Shown: one piece after another, positions 60,481-64,000 of the stretch
How the letters are laid out: every line of letters begins with the position of its first letter
Numbering within the stretch: the first letter of the stretch is position 1
Assembly (NCBI RefSeq): GCF_017591435.1
Contig: NC_059303.1
Span: 10,413,860-10,477,859, forward strand
Origin: Portunus trituberculatus
Taxonomy: Eukaryota; Arthropoda; Malacostraca; Decapoda; Portunidae
Direction of reading: 5' to 3'
Length of the DNA stretch: 64,000 nucleotides
Made by a program: the position numbers and the translations under genes
The notes under the pieces: model-generated
The model's database searches: none
The model's input: the letters and a program-made list of their open reading frames with translations, nothing else
Told to the model about the DNA's origin: nothing

Positions 60481-61718
60481 TTTGTCCACAAGTGAAGTGG
60501 GCCTCCCCGCGCGCTAAGCCCGATGGTCCTCCAGTAAACGGGCCACGTCCTGCCCCAAGCCTTCGTTTGTCCCTACGAGCCACGTGGATTTAGCTTCTAT
60601 TATAAGAAAAGCGGACACTCGGTTCTGTCGAATTTCCAGAGGTTCCTTGTGTTTCCTCTTCAGCTCCCCTCTTTCTTGGTTCCCTCCACTCATGCTAACT
60701 CCTCCGTCCTCCGCTTCGTCCCCTCCTCTGTCTCCCCTCTTCGATCCTTTCTTGTTCTCCATTTCTCCCTCACCTCCCTCCCATCACTCACACTGTCTGG
60801 TCTTGTTCACTTTCGCTTTGTTGTTTCTTTTTCACAGCTTTTGTTCCGAGAAAATTTTAGACTCTACTTCGCTCAGTTTTGGTGAAGAGAAAGAACAATA
60901 CTATTTTTTTTCTCTTTTTGCCCATTGAATAGTTGATTATGGATAATTCAAATGGGGATTCATTTTTATTCTTTTACCTGGATGAAAATCAACTTACAAA
61001 GAATCGTGTGTTACAGCGATCAGAAAGTCTATTTTTTTTTCGTCTTTGTGGATTTGGCTCCATTACGGCGTGTCATCCGCGACCTCACCTTCATCCATTA
61101 TCCACACAGATTATAATATAAGGCTCTGCAGATTGGATAAATAACCAGCACCACCAGCAGCTCCTCGCTCCCAGGCGCGGGCCAAGGAAACGCTCCAGCT
61201 GTTCGGGCGAGGCTCAGAGTGACGAATGAATTACACAGCAAAACGCACATAAACACATAATTTAGGAAAAGCATTATGGAGCCGACGGAGACGCATGGCC
61301 GGCATTATGAACACGTGCACCTTTCAGGAAAATGACAAGTCCTTTATTCACGGCTCGACCAAGTGGCGTGGCAGTGCAACAAAACGATGCATCACAAGTA
61401 CTGCCGGCGCATGCATACATCATACACTCCAACAACGTATACATACAGCACCGGTATTTCCCTGCCCTCCTGCTCCCTGTCGGCCATGTATACGTCATAG
61501 TCATGGGAAGCGTAAATGGGCGTTATGTTCGGCAGGCAGGACACGGGCGAGCCACTGCGTCCATCACGGCAGCTGGCCAAGAGATGAGAACATTTCTATG
61601 ATTTCAGCAAAACGCTTTGACGTGATCAAAATAAAGTGCATCCTTTGTGTGCGTCGCTCTATTCCCTGGACGAAGATAAACGTGATATATTCCGTGCGCA
61701 CACACCGTTGCTGCTCGC

Positions 61719-61721
<3 letters not shown>
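60481..61721. other. Unique DNA, pyrimidine-rich then GC-balanced
   Basis: Pyrimidine-rich at about 60650-60780. At 61070 a consensus AAG|GTGAGG donor on the minus strand has no acceptor with an open frame. No gene is called. Confidence 0.45.

Positions 61722-61787
<66 letters not shown>
61722..61787. repeat. (CT)33 microsatellite
   Basis: Perfect CT run, interrupting a 210-codon plus-strand frame that is otherwise unremarkable. Confidence 0.98.
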
Positions 61788-61790
<3 letters not shown>

Positions 61791-64000
61791 CCTTTCCAGA
61801 CATGACCTCTGCTTACCCTGCCCCACCTCACCCCATCTTCACTGCTCTTCTAACAGCCATTCTTCTTTTCGTGTGTATACGATTTGTGTTTGAAATTGAC
61901 CCTTTGCGTGCTGCGGATAAAGTATGAGCACCAAAGTGACTCTATGTGTGTTAGCAGTATGGGTATAATGTTTCAATTAGATCCTGACTATTTATGTTCT
62001 TAGCCATATTGTAATTACTTATTTAGGTTATACAAGTACATTCTAAAGGGAAAGGAAAATAAGTTAGATGAAGTAGCTGTGGTAAAAGGCACACTAAATG
62101 ACATAATGTAAGGAAAAACATGCGGAAGATAAAAGTGAAAACAAAACGGTCACGACATTCCCCTCCAGAGTCTATGGTGGAAGGGAAAAAAACAATGTCC
62201 ATGCGAGTCGGCCAGCTGGACACGTCACGGGAAGTGAAATATGTAGCAGCAAAGACACGACCCACCCGATACTCTGCGACAGCTAATTCATCAACAAAAA
62301 TTGCATTACGACATCTCAGTCTTATATAGAGGTCGAGCCTGGCACGCCGGAAAAATATTACTCCGGGGGTCACGCGGCGTCCATCTTCATAAATCAAACA
62401 AATAACTTTTATTTGCGTCGAGCCAAACTAAAAAACTTACAGGGACCGATTAACATGTTTTCTCAGATCATCTTCCTTACCGGCCACCCACCAACCAGAC
62501 CTCATTCACACATCAACACCCATTTTCATTCACTTGCGTCACATATCTTCATCCTTACCCATCGTTCAACTTTCATCCATGGAACATAGCCATCATCCAT
62601 CGTCATCCATACGAGCCATCCACCTATTCCCAACATCCATCTCACTATACACATTCATCCACTCTGAGAGCCTGCCCCAGTCCACATCACATTTTTCAAT
62701 TCCCTCCCCTTTCCGAGTTTTCTTCTTTTTGATAGATTTTTAGTTACTTAATGCCATTTTTCATCCTCCAAATTCCCCTCCCTTACGTTTGAGTAGAGTC
62801 CAGTTTGCATAGGCGAGTTCCTTTATTTAAACAGTGCGCAAGGTCATAGACGCAGAATGGGTCAATAAAGGCCATTAAGTCACATAAAAAAAGGACCTTA
62901 AAAAAAAAAACTTAAAATCTGAAAGCTTTCACATCTGAGCAAGCAAAACACTATTAAGTTATGCATTTCTGTTCACTTACAATAACAGAGAGAAGTGAAA
63001 GGAAGAGCCAGTGACACCTTCCATAACACCCACGCCCTGTCTCGCCCTCTGGATGGCTCCCCTCCCTGTCCTCCCTCACCTACACCAAGGGAACACATAA
63101 ACAGCCCTCGTGGCATGCATCATCATGCCCAACAGTTTTGGCCTGAATGTATTCCATTAAGTGTATATATATGTAAGTCTGTGTTCTGTACGGCAGCTCA
63201 TTCCTCATCTAACGTCCGCGCCTCTCCATAACCTAATGTGTTTGTTCTGTGGTGGGTGATGCACACTCCTCCCTAAATATTGTGTTTCACCACTAAAAGC
63301 CTATAAATTTCGGGCGATAAAAATCCGAGACAGCCGACACAGTGGTGGCTGCATATGAAATAGATAAGAACTCCAAACTGTTGGGAAATTACATACATCG
63401 TCCCTATTAACTGCTTCACTCACTCCACTCTGATTTGGAATGAATCATGAACCACCTCGGCATTGTTTATATTGGAGGCAATCATCTGTGTTTTGATCTG
63501 CAGTTCGTGCCACTTGCCTCATTCACTCCACCCGCTTTGGTATTAATTATTGCTGTGTTATTTATGGCTGCGGTTGTGGCATGAATCACCGTCCATCTCT
63601 GTTTAAAAGTTTCATTCATGACGACGGGTAGCAGAGGGGGAGAGGAAGGCATTGTGGAGGGATTCAGGGAAGCAATGCACGTGTGGTCGCTATCGAGTGC
63701 TGCTTCAGTCCAGCTGAGTGCTTACCTTCCACTCCTTGAGAGAGACATTAAAGGGAATATTTTTATACGTGAACTTGAATCCTTGACCGTGTGTATAAGG
63801 GAATTGCGTAAGATTGGTTTTATGAATATGTGCAGCACTAAGCTTAGGAACCGAGGTGTAGCAAAAACTCTATACAACGTGGAAATATCTTTTTTTTAAT
63901 TTACTAATGATGCGTGAACACAAAAAAAGCGCTATAAACCAATTTAGTTAAGTTAAAAAGAACATAAGTGATACGCTTGAAAGCAGCACACTTCTAGACA
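61788..64000. other. Unique DNA to the window end
   Basis: A TATATAAG motif on the minus strand (62321-62328) is TATA-like without a supported gene. About 62500-62660 is a degenerate CATC-rich tract. At 63618-63899 a plus-strand ATG opens 93 codons (contains ERDIKGNIFIRELESLTVC), while on the opposite strand a segment ending at AAG|GTAAGC reads FKFTYKNIPFNVSLKEWK. Both are possible and neither is established. Confidence 0.4.

Noticed and set aside
61295..61927. 210-codon plus-strand frame
   Set aside because: It is carried through by the (CT)33 array, and the flanking parts have no domain and no start context.

Overview
This window looks like gene-poor nuclear DNA from a decapod crustacean, probably a crab. 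Three things point that way: an extreme density of long perfect dinucleotide and trinucleotide arrays, a pair of tRNA-derived SINEs whose body and head resemble elements I know from portunid and other decapod sequences, and the 5'-truncated tail of a non-LTR retrotransposon. There is no prokaryotic gene organisation. No complete protein-coding gene can be named from sequence alone, and no rRNA, intact tRNA gene or CRISPR array is visible. Most long open frames here are artefacts of repeats (poly-Leu, poly-Ser, Tyr-Ile, Cys-Val, Arg-Glu and similar).

Layout. 0-2.6 kb: AC, TCC, TC and TG arrays, then a unique block (1.1-2.2 kb) with two possible divergent first exons. 2.6-7.5 kb: unique DNA with a GC-rich block at 3.7-4.75 kb holding a possible two-exon minus-strand gene, then TG arrays. 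7.5-9.0 kb: almost continuous microsatellite, with (TA)n, (TAA)n/(TTA)n, (AGT)n, (TA)n and (ACT)n. 9-13.7 kb: unique DNA and pyrimidine-rich belts. 13.8-14.5 kb: two minus-strand SINEs interleaved with three TG arrays. 19.7-19.8 kb: a 125-bp near-perfect palindrome. 21.0-21.7 kb: a compound trinucleotide array including (GGT)91. 26.8-28.8 kb: TG and GGA arrays in purine-rich DNA. 28.8-39 kb: mostly unique, with a cluster of TAATCC sites at 35.15 kb. 39-44 kb: TC arrays followed by very long GA arrays (411, 174 and 207 bp) and the LINE tail at 41.5-42.0 kb. 44-56 kb: unique DNA with several splice-bounded open segments, plus GA, TC and TG arrays. 56-64 kb: blocks rich in homeodomain-type TAATTA sites, which look like intergenic or intronic regulatory DNA.

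Candidate exons were found by eye from splice-site consensus plus an open frame. Such pairings arise by chance about once every few kilobases in this DNA, so each is a low-confidence hypothesis needing RNA evidence. None matches a protein family I recognise. If some are real, the window is probably intronic or intergenic DNA of large, sparsely exonic genes.
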